Source: Achromobacter deleyi (lineage in GTDB: Bacteria > Pseudomonadota > Gammaproteobacteria > Burkholderiales > Burkholderiaceae_B). From it: 49,760 nucleotides of DNA. The number at the start of each line of letters is the position of its first letter. The first letter of the stretch is position 1. The notes under the pieces were generated by a model. It was given only the letters and a program-made list of their open reading frames with translations. It had not been told where the DNA came from and did no database searches. The position numbers were made by a program, and so were the translations under genes. This document shows, one piece after another, positions 41,069 to 49,694 of the stretch. The stretch covers positions 1 to 49,760 of the forward strand of contig NZ_CADIJO010000037.1 of the NCBI RefSeq assembly GCF_902859705.1, written 5' to 3'.

Positions 41069-42259
41069 ATGAATCTGACTTGGACGCCCGAAGAGCGCCA
41101 GTTTCGTGAGACGGTGCGCGCGTTTGCCGCCGACCGATTGCCCGCGGACATCCGCGACAAGGTGCGCCGCCATCAGCGGCTGGAGCGGGACGATTACGTG
41201 CGGTGGCACAACCTCCTGGCCGACCAGGGCTGGGGCGCGCCCAATTGGCCCGTGGAACACGGCGGCACCGGCTGGAACGCGTTGCAGCGGCTGATCTTCG
41301 AAGTGGAATGCTTCAAGGCCGGCGCGCCGCGGCTGCTGCCGTTCGGCCTGTCGATGATCGGCCCGGTATTGATGAAGTACGGCAGCGCCGCGCAGCAGGC
41401 GCGCTTTCTGCCGCGCATGGCGCGGGTGCAGGACTGGTGGTGCCAGGGTTATTCCGAACCGGGCTCCGGGTCGGACCTGGCGTCGCTCAAGACCCGCGCG
41501 GTGCGCGACGGCAACGAGTACGTCGTCAACGGCCAGAAGACCTGGACCACGCTGGCGCAGTACGCCGACTGGATGTTCTGCCTGGTGCGCACCGATCCCG
41601 ACGCGCGGGCCCAGCGCGGCATTTCGATGCTGCTGCTGGACATGCGCGCACCCGGCGTCACGGTACGCCCAATTCGCACGCTCGACGGCGGCCACGACGT
41701 CAACGAGGTGTGGCTGGAAAACGTGCGGGTGCCTGTGGAAAACCGGGTGGGCGAAGAAAACCACGGCTGGACCTACGCCAAATACCTGCTGGGCCACGAA
41801 CGCACCGGCATCGCCGGTCTGGGCCATTGCCATCGCGAACTCGACATCCTGAAGGGCATGGCCGCCCGAGCCACCTCGCGGGGCCGGCCGCTGCTGGCCG
41901 ACAGCCGCATGCGCGACCGCATTTCGCGCATCGAGGTCGACATCATGGCGCTGGAGATGCTGCTGCTGCGCGTGGCGGCCAGCAACGACGGTACGCCGGG
42001 GCCGGAGGCGTCGGTGCTGAAGATACGCGGCTCCGAGATCCAGCAGGACCTGGCGATGCTGCAGATGGAAGTGGCCGGCCCCGACGCCTGGCCCTATGAC
42101 CCGGCCTGGATGCTGGCTGACGCCGACTGGCACGGGCCCGGCCCCGAGATGGCCGCCGCCGCAGGCGCCGGCTACGCCGATATGCGCAAGACCTCGATCT
42201 ACGGCGGCACCACCGAAGTGCAGAAGGGCATCATCGCCCGGCTGGTGCTGGGCCTGTAG
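41069..42259 (+). CDS. Acyl-CoA dehydrogenase, subunit lacking the RxQFG element
   Basis: 396 residues. The middle domain is intact (YSEPGSGSDLASLKTRAV, NGQKTWTT), but the C-terminal domain lacks the RxQFG segment that contacts FAD across the dimer, and the usual YEGT is IYGGTTEVQ. The next gene has the reverse pattern. This suggests a heteromeric enzyme in which one subunit completes the FAD site of the other, as in ChsE1-ChsE2. AAGGAG precedes the ATG at 41069. It is the first gene of a rightward operon. Confidence 0.9.
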   Translation: MNLTWTPEERQFRETVRAFAADRLPADIRDKVRRHQRLERDDYVRWHNLLADQGWGAPNWPVEHGGTGWNALQRLIFEVECFKAGAPRLLPFGLSMIGPVLMKYGSAAQQARFLPRMARVQDWWCQGYSEPGSGSDLASLKTRAVRDGNEYVVNGQKTWTTLAQYADWMFCLVRTDPDARAQRGISMLLLDMRAPGVTVRPIRTLDGGHDVNEVWLENVRVPVENRVGEENHGWTYAKYLLGHERTGIAGLGHCHRELDILKGMAARATSRGRPLLADSRMRDRISRIEVDIMALEMLLLRVAASNDGTPGPEASVLKIRGSEIQQDLAMLQMEVAGPDAWPYDPAWMLADADWHGPGPEMAAAAGAGYADMRKTSIYGGTTEVQKGIIARLVLGL

Positions 42260-42290
42260 GCCGCCGCCATTCGCCCAAGGAACACGACGC

Positions 42291-43403
42291 ATGGATTTCC
42301 TCTATACCGAAGAACAGCGCATGCTGGCCGACAGCCTGCGCCGCCTGGTGGACCAGGCATGGACCCGGCCGCAACGCCGTGCCCGCGAAACGGCGGGGCG
42401 GCTCGATGCCCGTGCCTGGGCCGCACTGGCCGACGTGGGCGTGCTGGGCCTGACCATTGCGCAGGACGCGGGCGGCTTTGGCGAAGTGCCCGCCAGCCTG
42501 CTGCCCGTGCATGTGGAACTGGGCCGCGGCCTGGTGGCCGAGCCGGTCATTTCCAGCGCGGTGATGGGCGCCGCCTTGATCCAGGCCTGCGGCGGGCAGG
42601 CGCGCCAGCGTTGGCTGCCCGGCATTGCCTCGGGCGAATGCGTGGTCAGCGTGGCCTGGCAGGAACCGGGGCGGCGTTATGAGGCAACGCCCGACGTCTG
42701 CCAAGCCGTGAGCAACGGGGCGGGCTGGCGGCTGGATGGCGCCAAGCACCTGGTGTGGCACGGTGCGGCCGCGCAGGCCTGGTGGGTCAGCGCACGCGAC
42801 GAAAGCGGCGCGACCGTGTTGCTGGCGGTGCCGGCGGACGCCGCGGGCGTGCGCGTCACCGATACGCCGACGCTGGACGGGGCGCGCTGCGCGCGGCTGG
42901 ATTTCGCGGGCGTCGCCTTGCCGGCGGACGCCCTGCTGGCGCAAGGCGCACAGGCCGACGCGGCCTTGGCCGAGGCGCTGCAATGGGGCACGGCCGCGCT
43001 GTGCGCGCACGCCGCCGGTGCCATGGAGCGTCTGTTGGAAATCACCGTGGACTACCTGAAGACGCGCCAGCAGTTCGGCCAGCCGCTGGCCTCGTTCCAG
43101 GCGTTGCAGCATCGCCTGGCCGAGATGCTGGTGGCCAAGGAACTGGCGCTGTCCATGGCCTATGTGGCGGTGGCGGCGCTGACCGAGCCGGACGCCGCCC
43201 AGCGCCGCCGCATGCTGGCCTCGGCCAAGCTGGAAGCCGCGCGCGCCGGCCGTCAGGTCGCGCAGATGGCGGTGCAGCTGCATGGCGGCATGGGCATGAC
43301 GGACGAGCTGGAGGTAGGCGACTACTTCAAGCGCCTGACGGTGGTGGACCTGCTGCTGGGCGACAGCGCCGAGCAATTGGCCGTGCTGGAGGAATTGGCA
43401 TGA
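42291..43403 (+). CDS. Acyl-CoA dehydrogenase, complementary second subunit
   Basis: 370 residues. DYLKTRQQFGQPLASFQALQHRLAEM supplies the inter-subunit FAD contact missing in the previous protein, and QLHGGMGMTDELEVGDYFKRL is the normal C-terminal motif. The middle domain is degenerate (VAWQEPGRRYEATP instead of a GSD-type loop). AAGGAA precedes the ATG at 42291, 31 bases after the first subunit. The stop overlaps the crotonase start by four bases. Confidence 0.9.
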   Translation: MDFLYTEEQRMLADSLRRLVDQAWTRPQRRARETAGRLDARAWAALADVGVLGLTIAQDAGGFGEVPASLLPVHVELGRGLVAEPVISSAVMGAALIQACGGQARQRWLPGIASGECVVSVAWQEPGRRYEATPDVCQAVSNGAGWRLDGAKHLVWHGAAAQAWWVSARDESGATVLLAVPADAAGVRVTDTPTLDGARCARLDFAGVALPADALLAQGAQADAALAEALQWGTAALCAHAAGAMERLLEITVDYLKTRQQFGQPLASFQALQHRLAEMLVAKELALSMAYVAVAALTEPDAAQRRRMLASAKLEAARAGRQVAQMAVQLHGGMGMTDELEVGDYFKRLTVVDLLLGDSAEQLAVLEELA

Positions 43404-44257
43404 CGCCCACATCATCGGAAGCCGCAGACATGCGCACCACCCATTCCGATGCCAGCGCGTCCCGCGCCGGCTACACGCAGATCCGCTTCGTGCTGGACCA
43501 GGGCGTGGGCGTCATCACGCTGGACCGTCCCGAACGGCTGAACAGCTTCACCGCCGTGATGCACGCCGAACTGGCGCGGGCGCTGGATGAGCTGGAGGCG
43601 CACGCCGGCCTGCGCGGCGTGGTCATCACCGGCGCCGGCCGCGGCTTTTGCGCCGGCCAGGACCTGGGCGAGCGCAAACCGCCCGAAGACGGCAGCCGGC
43701 GCGACCTGAGCGAAATCCTGGCCAAGTCGTATCGTCCGCTGATCATGCGCTTGCGCGCGCTGCCGGTGCCGGTGGTGTGCGTGATGAACGGCGTGGCCGC
43801 CGGCGCGGGCGCCAGCCTGGTGCTGGCCTGCGACGTGGTGTTTGCGGTGGAGTCTGCCCGCTTCATCCAGGCGTTCAGCAAGATCGGCCTGTTGCCCGAT
43901 GCCGGCGGCACGTGGTTCCTGCCGCGCCTGGTGGGCTCGGCGCGGGCCATGGGCGCGGCCTTGTTCGGCGAAGCCGTCAGCGCGCGGCAGGCCGAAGCGT
44001 GGGGCCTGATCTGGCGGGTGGTGCCGGACGAGGCCCTGGCCGACACGCTGGCCGAGGTGACCGCCACGCTGGCGGCGGGGCCGACGCGGGCCTACGGCGC
44101 CACCAAGGCGGCGCTGCATGCGTCCAGCGGCCATACGCTGGCCGAGCAGTTCGACCTGGAGTGCAGGCTGCAGCGCGAGCTGGGCTACACCGACGACTAC
44201 CTGGAAGGCATGCAGGCGTTCGCGCAGAAACGCGTGCCGGCTTTCAAGGGGCGTTGA
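43400..44257 (+). CDS. Crotonase, PaaG-like enoyl-CoA isomerase/hydratase
   Basis: 285 residues. GRGFCAGQDLGER and NGVAAGAGASLVLACDVVF form the oxyanion hole. The first catalytic Glu of hydratases is absent (GASLVLA), while GLLPDAGGTWFLPRLVG carries an Asp as in PaaG-type isomerases. It is therefore more likely to shift or rearrange a double bond than to hydrate. The ATG at 43400 overlaps the dehydrogenase stop (ATGA); an alternative ATG at 43430 would remove ten residues. Confidence 0.87.
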   Translation: MTPTSSEAADMRTTHSDASASRAGYTQIRFVLDQGVGVITLDRPERLNSFTAVMHAELARALDELEAHAGLRGVVITGAGRGFCAGQDLGERKPPEDGSRRDLSEILAKSYRPLIMRLRALPVPVVCVMNGVAAGAGASLVLACDVVFAVESARFIQAFSKIGLLPDAGGTWFLPRLVGSARAMGAALFGEAVSARQAEAWGLIWRVVPDEALADTLAEVTATLAAGPTRAYGATKAALHASSGHTLAEQFDLECRLQRELGYTDDYLEGMQAFAQKRVPAFKGR

Positions 44258-44308
44258 TATCGCAGCAGGGGACGACGTGAGCGGAGCGGGATCAGAGCCA
44301 GCCCTGGA

Positions 44309-45214
44309 TCAGGCCGCGGGTGTGGCCTCGCCGGGCTGCCGGATCTGCTCGATCAGTTCGCGTGCACAGCCGGGCAGGGCGTCGATGTCGCGCACCAGCA
44401 GCTTGCGTTCACGCACCACCCAGGGTTCGTCCAGCTCCACCACGCGCAGCTTCATTTCCGTGCCGTAGCGGCGCGCGGCCGAGTCGGGAATGACGCCCAC
44501 GCCGACGCCCGCCTGCACCATGCGGCAGATGGAATCGAAGCTGTAGAGCTGGATGCGCTGGGGCAGCCGCTGGCCGATGCGCTCCAACTGATCGCGCAGA
44601 AACGCCACCAGGGTCGAGCCTTCGTGCATGGTGATGAACGGGTAGCGCACGGCATCGGCCAGCTTGACCTTGTCTTGCGCTTGCAGCGCGTGGCCGTTGG
44701 GCACCACCAGCACCAGGCGGTCGGTGCTGAAATGAATCGTCTGCAGTTCGGGCGCGTCGACCGGGCCGGCCACGATGCCCAGGTCGGTGGTGCCGTCCAG
44801 CACGCCGCGCACGATGTCACGCGTCAGGCGTTCCTGCAGGTCCACCGTCACGCCCGGGTGGCCCGACAGGAAGTGCGCCAGGATGTCGGGCATGAACTCC
44901 GTGACAGCGGTGGTGTTGGCGAAAATGCGGATATGGCCCGCGTCGCCGTCGGCCTGTTCCTGGAAATCGTGCTTCAGGTGGTCGACCTGGCGCATGATGA
45001 CCCGGGCGTGCTGCAGCAGCCGCTGCCCGGCAGGGGTGATTTCCACGCCGCGGCTGTCGCGGTACAACAGGCGGGTATTGAGCTGGTTTTCCAGCGCCTT
45101 GATGCGCACGCTGACCGCGGCCAGCGACAGGTGCGCCCGCTTGGCGGCCTGCGTCAGGCTGGGAGACTCGGCGATGTGGATGAACAGGCGTAGGTCGGCA
45201 AGGTCGAAGTGCAT
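44309..45214 (-). CDS. LysR-family transcriptional regulator (second copy)
   Basis: 301 residues. The helix-turn-helix region is LRLFIHIAESPSLTQAAKRAHLSLAAVSVRIKALE, followed by an effector domain. The ATG at 45214 gives MHFDLADLRLF. It is divergent from the hydratase/CoA-transferase/lyase operon across 134 bp and probably activates it; in Pseudomonas aeruginosa a LysR gene holds the same place beside the itaconate genes. It resembles the LysR at 34024 in overall layout. Confidence 0.92.
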   Translation of the reverse strand: MHFDLADLRLFIHIAESPSLTQAAKRAHLSLAAVSVRIKALENQLNTRLLYRDSRGVEITPAGQRLLQHARVIMRQVDHLKHDFQEQADGDAGHIRIFANTTAVTEFMPDILAHFLSGHPGVTVDLQERLTRDIVRGVLDGTTDLGIVAGPVDAPELQTIHFSTDRLVLVVPNGHALQAQDKVKLADAVRYPFITMHEGSTLVAFLRDQLERIGQRLPQRIQLYSFDSICRMVQAGVGVGVIPDSAARRYGTEMKLRVVELDEPWVVRERKLLVRDIDALPGCARELIEQIRQPGEATPAA

Positions 45215-45348
45215 GGCGCCTATATTACGGCGGCGGGCGCGGGGCGCACGATTCATGCGCCGCAAACCCCGCCTTGAGGAAAAACGAATTCACAGCCTGC
45301 GCGGCTTGCGGGATGCTACCCGTCAACCCCTATGACAAGGATATCGGC

Positions 45349-46179
45349 ATGACATCGACAGACCCGGCCGCCTGGATCGGCAGCGGCGAGCGCCAGGCGG
45401 ATGCGCTGGACCCCGGCCACGCCGCCCGCATCGCCGCCACGCTGGGCGGCCCGGCGCCTGCGCAAGGCGACCCCTTGCCGCCCCTGTGGCAGTGGGCGTT
45501 CTTCATCAGCACCGTGGGCCTGGACGGCTTGGGGACGGATGGCCACCCCGCGCGCGGCGGCTTCCTGCCCCCGGCGCACGACCGCAACCGCATGTGGGCC
45601 GGCGGCCGGGTGCAATTCCTGCAACCCCTGCGCGTCGGCGTGCCGGCCGAGCGCATCTCGGCCGTGGCGGATGTGAAGGAAAAGGCTGGCCGCAGCGGCG
45701 CGCTGCTGTTCGTCACCGTGCGCCACGAATACCGCCAGCAAGGCGAGCTGGCCATCCTGGAAGAACAGGACATCGTCTACCGCCAGCCCACGCCGCCCAA
45801 GCTGACCGGCACCGAGCCCGCGCCCCAGGCGCAATGGCGCGACCCGGTCGAGCCGTCGGCGGTGCTGCTGTTCCGCTATTCGGCCGTGACGTTCAACGGC
45901 CACCGCATCCACTACGACCATCCCTACGTCACCGGCACCGAGGGCTACCCCGGCCTGGTGGTGCATGGGCCGCTGATCGCCACCGAGATGGTCGCCGCGT
46001 TCCAGCGCGCCCATCCCAAGGCCCGGCCCACGCACCTGACCTACCGCGGCCTGCGCCCGCTGATCTCGCCCGCGCCGTTCCACGTGGCCGGCCGCATCGA
46101 GCAAGCCGGCGTGGCCCAGCTGTGGGCCGAGCAGGACGGCACGCTGGCCCACCAAGCCGAACTGAGGTTCACCGAATGA
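45349..46179 (+). CDS. HTD2-type hot-dog hydratase, candidate itaconyl-/mesaconyl-CoA hydratase
   Basis: 276 residues. The N-terminal FAS1-like dehydratase domain (WQWAFFISTVGLDGLGTDGH) precedes the catalytic hot-dog region RYSAVTFNGHRIHYDHPYV and LVVHGPLIATEM, typical of mesaconyl-C4-CoA hydratase and eukaryotic HTD2. In the itaconate pathway the corresponding enzyme (Ich) hydrates itaconyl-CoA to citramalyl-CoA. AAGGA precedes the ATG at 45349. It is the first gene of the operon and overlaps the CoA-transferase start. Confidence 0.87.
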   Translation: MTSTDPAAWIGSGERQADALDPGHAARIAATLGGPAPAQGDPLPPLWQWAFFISTVGLDGLGTDGHPARGGFLPPAHDRNRMWAGGRVQFLQPLRVGVPAERISAVADVKEKAGRSGALLFVTVRHEYRQQGELAILEEQDIVYRQPTPPKLTGTEPAPQAQWRDPVEPSAVLLFRYSAVTFNGHRIHYDHPYVTGTEGYPGLVVHGPLIATEMVAAFQRAHPKARPTHLTYRGLRPLISPAPFHVAGRIEQAGVAQLWAEQDGTLAHQAELRFTE

Positions 46180-47369
46180 GCAACCCGGCCCCCCGCCCGC
46201 TGGACGGCATTACCGTCGTCAGCCTCGAACACGCCATCGCCGCGCCGTTCTGCACCCGCCAACTGGCCGACATGGGCGCGCGCGTCATCAAGATCGAACG
46301 CCCCGGCGCCGGCGACTTCGCCCGCGGCTACGACGAGCGCGTGCGCGGCCTGTCGTCGCACTTCGTCTGGACCAACCGGTCCAAGGAAAGCCTGACGCTC
46401 GACCTCAAGCGCGACGAAGCCGGCGACATCATGGACCGCCTGCTGCAACAGGCCGACGTGCTGGTCCAGAACCTGGCGCCCGGTGCCGCGGCCCGGCTGG
46501 GCCTGTCGTTCGAGGCGCTGCACGCCAGGTATCCGCGCCTGATCGTCTGCGATATCTCCGGCTATGGCGAAGGCGGCCCCTACCAGGATAAAAAGGCCTA
46601 CGACCTCCTGATCCAGAGCGAAAGCGGCTTTCTGTCGGTCACCGGCACGGCCGACGATCCGGTCAAGGCCGGCTGTTCCATCGCCGACATCTCCGCCGGC
46701 ATGTACGCCTATTCGGCCATTCTCAATGCGCTGCTGCTGCGCCAGAAAACGGGCCTGGGCAGCCGGCTCGATGTCTCCATGCTGGAAAGCATGGTCGAAT
46801 GGATGGGCTTTCCGATGTACTACGCGTTCGAAGGCGCAGCGCCGCCCGTGCGCGCCGGCGCGGCCCATGCGTCCATCTACCCGTACGGCCCGTTTCCCAC
46901 CGGTGACGGCAACACCATCATGCTGGGCCTGCAGAACGAACGCGAATGGCGCGTGTTCTGCGCCCAGGTGCTGCGCCAGGCCGAACTGGCCGAAGATGCG
47001 CGCTTTGCCTCGAATTCGCTGCGCACCGCCAACCGCGACGCCTTGCGGGGGCTGATCGTGGCGGCCTTTGCCGACCTGTCGGTGCAGCAGGTCACCGACC
47101 GCCTCGAAGACGCCCAGATCGCCAATGCGCGCGTCAACGACATGGCCGGCGTGTGGGCGCACCCGCAGTTGCAGGCGCGGTCGCGCTGGAGCCTGGTCGA
47201 CAGCCCGGCCGGCGCGCTGCCGGCGCTGCTGCCGCCGGCCAGCAGCAACGCCTTCGCGCCGCGCATGGCGGCCGTGCCCGCCGTGGGCCAAAACACGGAT
47301 GCAGTGCTAGCATCTCTGGGATACGCGCCGGATCAGGTGGCGCAATTCCATGCCTCGGAGGTCGTGTGA
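46176..47369 (+). CDS. CaiB/BaiF CoA-transferase, candidate itaconate CoA-transferase
   Basis: 397 residues. VVSLEHAIAAPFCTRQLADMGARVIKIERPGAGDFARGYD is the family N-terminus and KAGCSIADISAGMYA holds the catalytic Asp. With a hydratase before it and a CitE-like lyase after it, it corresponds to Ict, which makes itaconyl-CoA from a donor such as succinyl-CoA. The ATG at 46176 overlaps the previous stop (ATGA) and its own stop overlaps the lyase start (TGATG). Confidence 0.92.
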   Translation: MSNPAPRPLDGITVVSLEHAIAAPFCTRQLADMGARVIKIERPGAGDFARGYDERVRGLSSHFVWTNRSKESLTLDLKRDEAGDIMDRLLQQADVLVQNLAPGAAARLGLSFEALHARYPRLIVCDISGYGEGGPYQDKKAYDLLIQSESGFLSVTGTADDPVKAGCSIADISAGMYAYSAILNALLLRQKTGLGSRLDVSMLESMVEWMGFPMYYAFEGAAPPVRAGAAHASIYPYGPFPTGDGNTIMLGLQNEREWRVFCAQVLRQAELAEDARFASNSLRTANRDALRGLIVAAFADLSVQQVTDRLEDAQIANARVNDMAGVWAHPQLQARSRWSLVDSPAGALPALLPPASSNAFAPRMAAVPAVGQNTDAVLASLGYAPDQVAQFHASEVV

Positions 47370-48199
47370 TGCATCCCGTCGTTCGTACCGCGCTGTTCGT
47401 GCCGGCCTCGCGCCCCGAGCGTATTCCCAAGGCCCTGGCCGCGGGCGCCGACGCCGTGATCGTCGACCTGGAAGACGCGGTCGAACACCTGGCCAAGGCC
47501 TCGGCTCGCGAAGCCCTGTGCGACTTCCTGGGCACGCACCCGCAGGCGCGGGTGTGGGTGCGCATCAACGATGCGTCCACCTCGTGGCACGATGACGACC
47601 TCAAAGCCTGCCGCGGCCGGCCGGCGGTGGCGGGCATTCTGCTGCCCAAGGCCGAAAGCCTGGCCCAGGTGCGCCATGTGGCGCAGACCGGGTTGCCCGT
47701 CATCCCCATCATTGAAACCGCGCGCGGCGTGCTCAACGCCGCCGAGGTCGCCGGCACCCCCGGCGTGGCCCGGCTGGCCTTTGGCAGCCTCGATTACGGC
47801 CTGGACCTGGGCCTGGCACCCGATACCGACGGCGCGCAGATCGTGCTGGACCAGGCCCGGGTGCAGGTGCTGCTGCAGACGCGCGCGGCCGGGCTGGCGC
47901 CCGCGCTGGACGGCGTGTTCGCGGGGGTCGAAGATCACGCCGGGCTGTCGCGCGCCGCTGCGCGCGCGCAGCAGATGGGCTTTGGCGGCATGCTGTGCAT
48001 TCATCCCGCGCAGGTCCCCGTCATCCACGCGGCGTTCGCGCCCGACCCGGCCGAACTGGCCTGGGCCCGCCGCGTCGTCGACGCCCACCGCGACAAGTCC
48101 ACCGGCACCTTCATGCTGGACGGCAAGATGGTGGACGCGCCTGTCATCACCCGCGCGCGCCGCGTGCTGGCGCAGGCCGGGGAAGCCATCGGCGGTTGA
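47369..48199 (+). CDS. CitE-like CoA-ester lyase (HpcH/HpaI), candidate citramalyl-CoA lyase
   Basis: 276 residues. RTALFVPASRPERIPKALAAGADAVIVDLEDAV is the CitE/Ccl opening; GILLPKAES, IPIIETARGVLNA (metal-binding Glu) and AFGSLDYGLDLG follow. Such enzymes split citramalyl-CoA to pyruvate and acetyl-CoA, the last step of itaconate breakdown. The small C-terminal lid (HPAQVPVIHAAFAP) is present. It is translationally coupled to the CoA-transferase. Confidence 0.9.
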   Translation: MHPVVRTALFVPASRPERIPKALAAGADAVIVDLEDAVEHLAKASAREALCDFLGTHPQARVWVRINDASTSWHDDDLKACRGRPAVAGILLPKAESLAQVRHVAQTGLPVIPIIETARGVLNAAEVAGTPGVARLAFGSLDYGLDLGLAPDTDGAQIVLDQARVQVLLQTRAAGLAPALDGVFAGVEDHAGLSRAAARAQQMGFGGMLCIHPAQVPVIHAAFAPDPAELAWARRVVDAHRDKSTGTFMLDGKMVDAPVITRARRVLAQAGEAIGG

Positions 48200-48206
48200 T
48201 GAACCC

Positions 48207-49103
48207 ATGAGCGAAGCGCTGTTCATCGGACATACCTACATCGACGTCACCGTGCTGGCCGACGAATGGCCCACCGGCGATGACAAGAGCGTGGCGCGCG
48301 ATTACGCCGTATCGTTCGGCGGCAATGCCGTCACCGCGGCGTTCGCCTGCGGCAAGCTCGGTACCCCGCCCGACCTGGTGTGCTCGCTGGCGCCCGACTG
48401 GCTGGGCCACATGTACACCGACATGGCCGCCGCGCATGGCGTGACGCTGCACGGCCGCCAGGTGCGCCGCTCGTCGCTGTCGTTCATCATGCCCAACCAC
48501 GGCAAGCGCGCCATCGTGCGGGCGCGCGATACCGACTACCTGAACGACTTTCCGCGCCTGGACGTGTCTGGCTACCGCGCGCTGCACCTGGACGGCCATC
48601 AGCCCGACGCCGCGCTGCACTATGCGCGCGCCTGCCGCCAGGCCGGCATCCTGACGTCGCTGGACGGCGGCGGGGTGCGCGAGAACACGGATGAGTTGCT
48701 GCGCCATATCGACGTGGCCGTATGCGCCGAGCGTATGTGCGAACAAGTGGGCCTGTCGCCGCAAGGCCTGTTGGACCTGCTGCGCCAGCGCGGCTGCCGC
48801 ATCGGCGCGGTGACGATGGGCGAGCGCGGCATGCTCTGGTACGACGAAAGCGGCACCGTCGACACGCTGCCGTCGCTGGACGTGCCCGCCGCGCGCATCG
48901 TCGATACCTCGGGCGCGGGCGACGTGTTCCACGGCGCCTATGTGTGGTCGTACCTGAACCGGCCCGAACTGCCCTGGAAAGAACACTTCACTTTCGCGCG
49001 CGCCGCGTCGGCGCACAAGATCCAGCACCTGGGCAACGAGGCGGGCCTGCCCACGGTGAGCGATGTCGAACGCGCCATGCTGGCGTTCACACCCAAGGCC
49101 TAG
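48207..49103 (+). CDS. PfkB-family sugar kinase
   Basis: 298 residues. The ribokinase-family signatures are SFGGNAVTAAFACGKLG near the start and VDTSGAGDVFHGAYVWSYL, which carries the anion hole and the catalytic Asp. The substrate is unknown; ketohexokinase-, ribokinase- and 2-keto-3-deoxygluconate-kinase-like specificities are all possible. It starts eight bases after the lyase stop and so is part of that operon, although no sugar step is expected in itaconate breakdown. Confidence 0.88.
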   Translation: MSEALFIGHTYIDVTVLADEWPTGDDKSVARDYAVSFGGNAVTAAFACGKLGTPPDLVCSLAPDWLGHMYTDMAAAHGVTLHGRQVRRSSLSFIMPNHGKRAIVRARDTDYLNDFPRLDVSGYRALHLDGHQPDAALHYARACRQAGILTSLDGGGVRENTDELLRHIDVAVCAERMCEQVGLSPQGLLDLLRQRGCRIGAVTMGERGMLWYDESGTVDTLPSLDVPAARIVDTSGAGDVFHGAYVWSYLNRPELPWKEHFTFARAASAHKIQHLGNEAGLPTVSDVERAMLAFTPKA

Positions 49104-49148
49104 CGGCCCGCGTCCGGTTCACGGAAAGGCGGGCAGGGGGCGGGGCAG

Positions 49149-49187
49149 CAAAAAATCAGGGGAATGCGCGGCCGGAACCGGCCGCGC
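49149..49187 (-). terminator. Weak hairpin between the convergent kinase and folK genes
   Basis: A 9-bp GC-rich stem (GCGCGGCCG / CGGCCGCGC, loop GAAC) at 49166-49187. On the minus strand a run of six T lies about 12 bases past the stem, so it is at best an imperfect terminator for folK. Confidence 0.35.
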
Positions 49188-49207
49188 CACATTCAGGCAA
49201 TACGTTC

Positions 49208-49690
49208 TCAGGCAATGCGTTCGATCGGCTGGTCGGTGATCTCGTCCAGCCAGGCATCGAGGCTGCGGCCGGCCAGCGTCAGCGTGGGCGCCAGGTCGCG
49301 CAGCGGGCGCAGCACGAAGGCGCGTAATGGCATGCGGGGGTGGGGCAGCACCAGGCGTTCGTGCGCCATCGTCGTGTCGCCATGCAGCAGCAGATCCAGG
49401 TCCAGCGTGCGGGGGGCGTTCTTGTAGGGGCGCTCGCGGCCGTGGCGCTGTTCCAGCGCTTGCAGCAGGTCCAGCAGGGCCAGCGGCGCCAGGCTGGTGT
49501 CCAGCGCTGCGACGGCGTTGACGAAATCCGGCCCGGTGGCGTCTACCGGGGCGCTGCGGTAGAACGGTGACGCGGTGACCGCGTCGATGCCGTCCGCGCC
49601 GGCCAGCTCGGCCAGCACGGTGCGCAAGGTGGCCGCGCTGTCGCCCAGGTTGGCGCCCAGCCCGATGTAGGCGCGCACGGGGGCGGCCAT
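49208..49690 (-). CDS. folK: 2-amino-4-hydroxy-6-hydroxymethyldihydropteridine pyrophosphokinase
   Basis: 160 residues. It transfers pyrophosphate from ATP to the pterin in folate synthesis. AYIGLGANLGD at the start, NAPRTLDLDLLLHGD (metal-binding aspartates) and LPHPRMPLRAFVLRPL are diagnostic. The ATG at 49690 gives MAAPVRAY; an open extension upstream reads into the preceding gene. It lies four bases after the pcnB stop, the common betaproteobacterial order pcnB-folK. Confidence 0.95.
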   Translation of the reverse strand: MAAPVRAYIGLGANLGDSAATLRTVLAELAGADGIDAVTASPFYRSAPVDATGPDFVNAVAALDTSLAPLALLDLLQALEQRHGRERPYKNAPRTLDLDLLLHGDTTMAHERLVLPHPRMPLRAFVLRPLRDLAPTLTLAGRSLDAWLDEITDQPIERIA

Positions 49691-49694
49691 GGCC

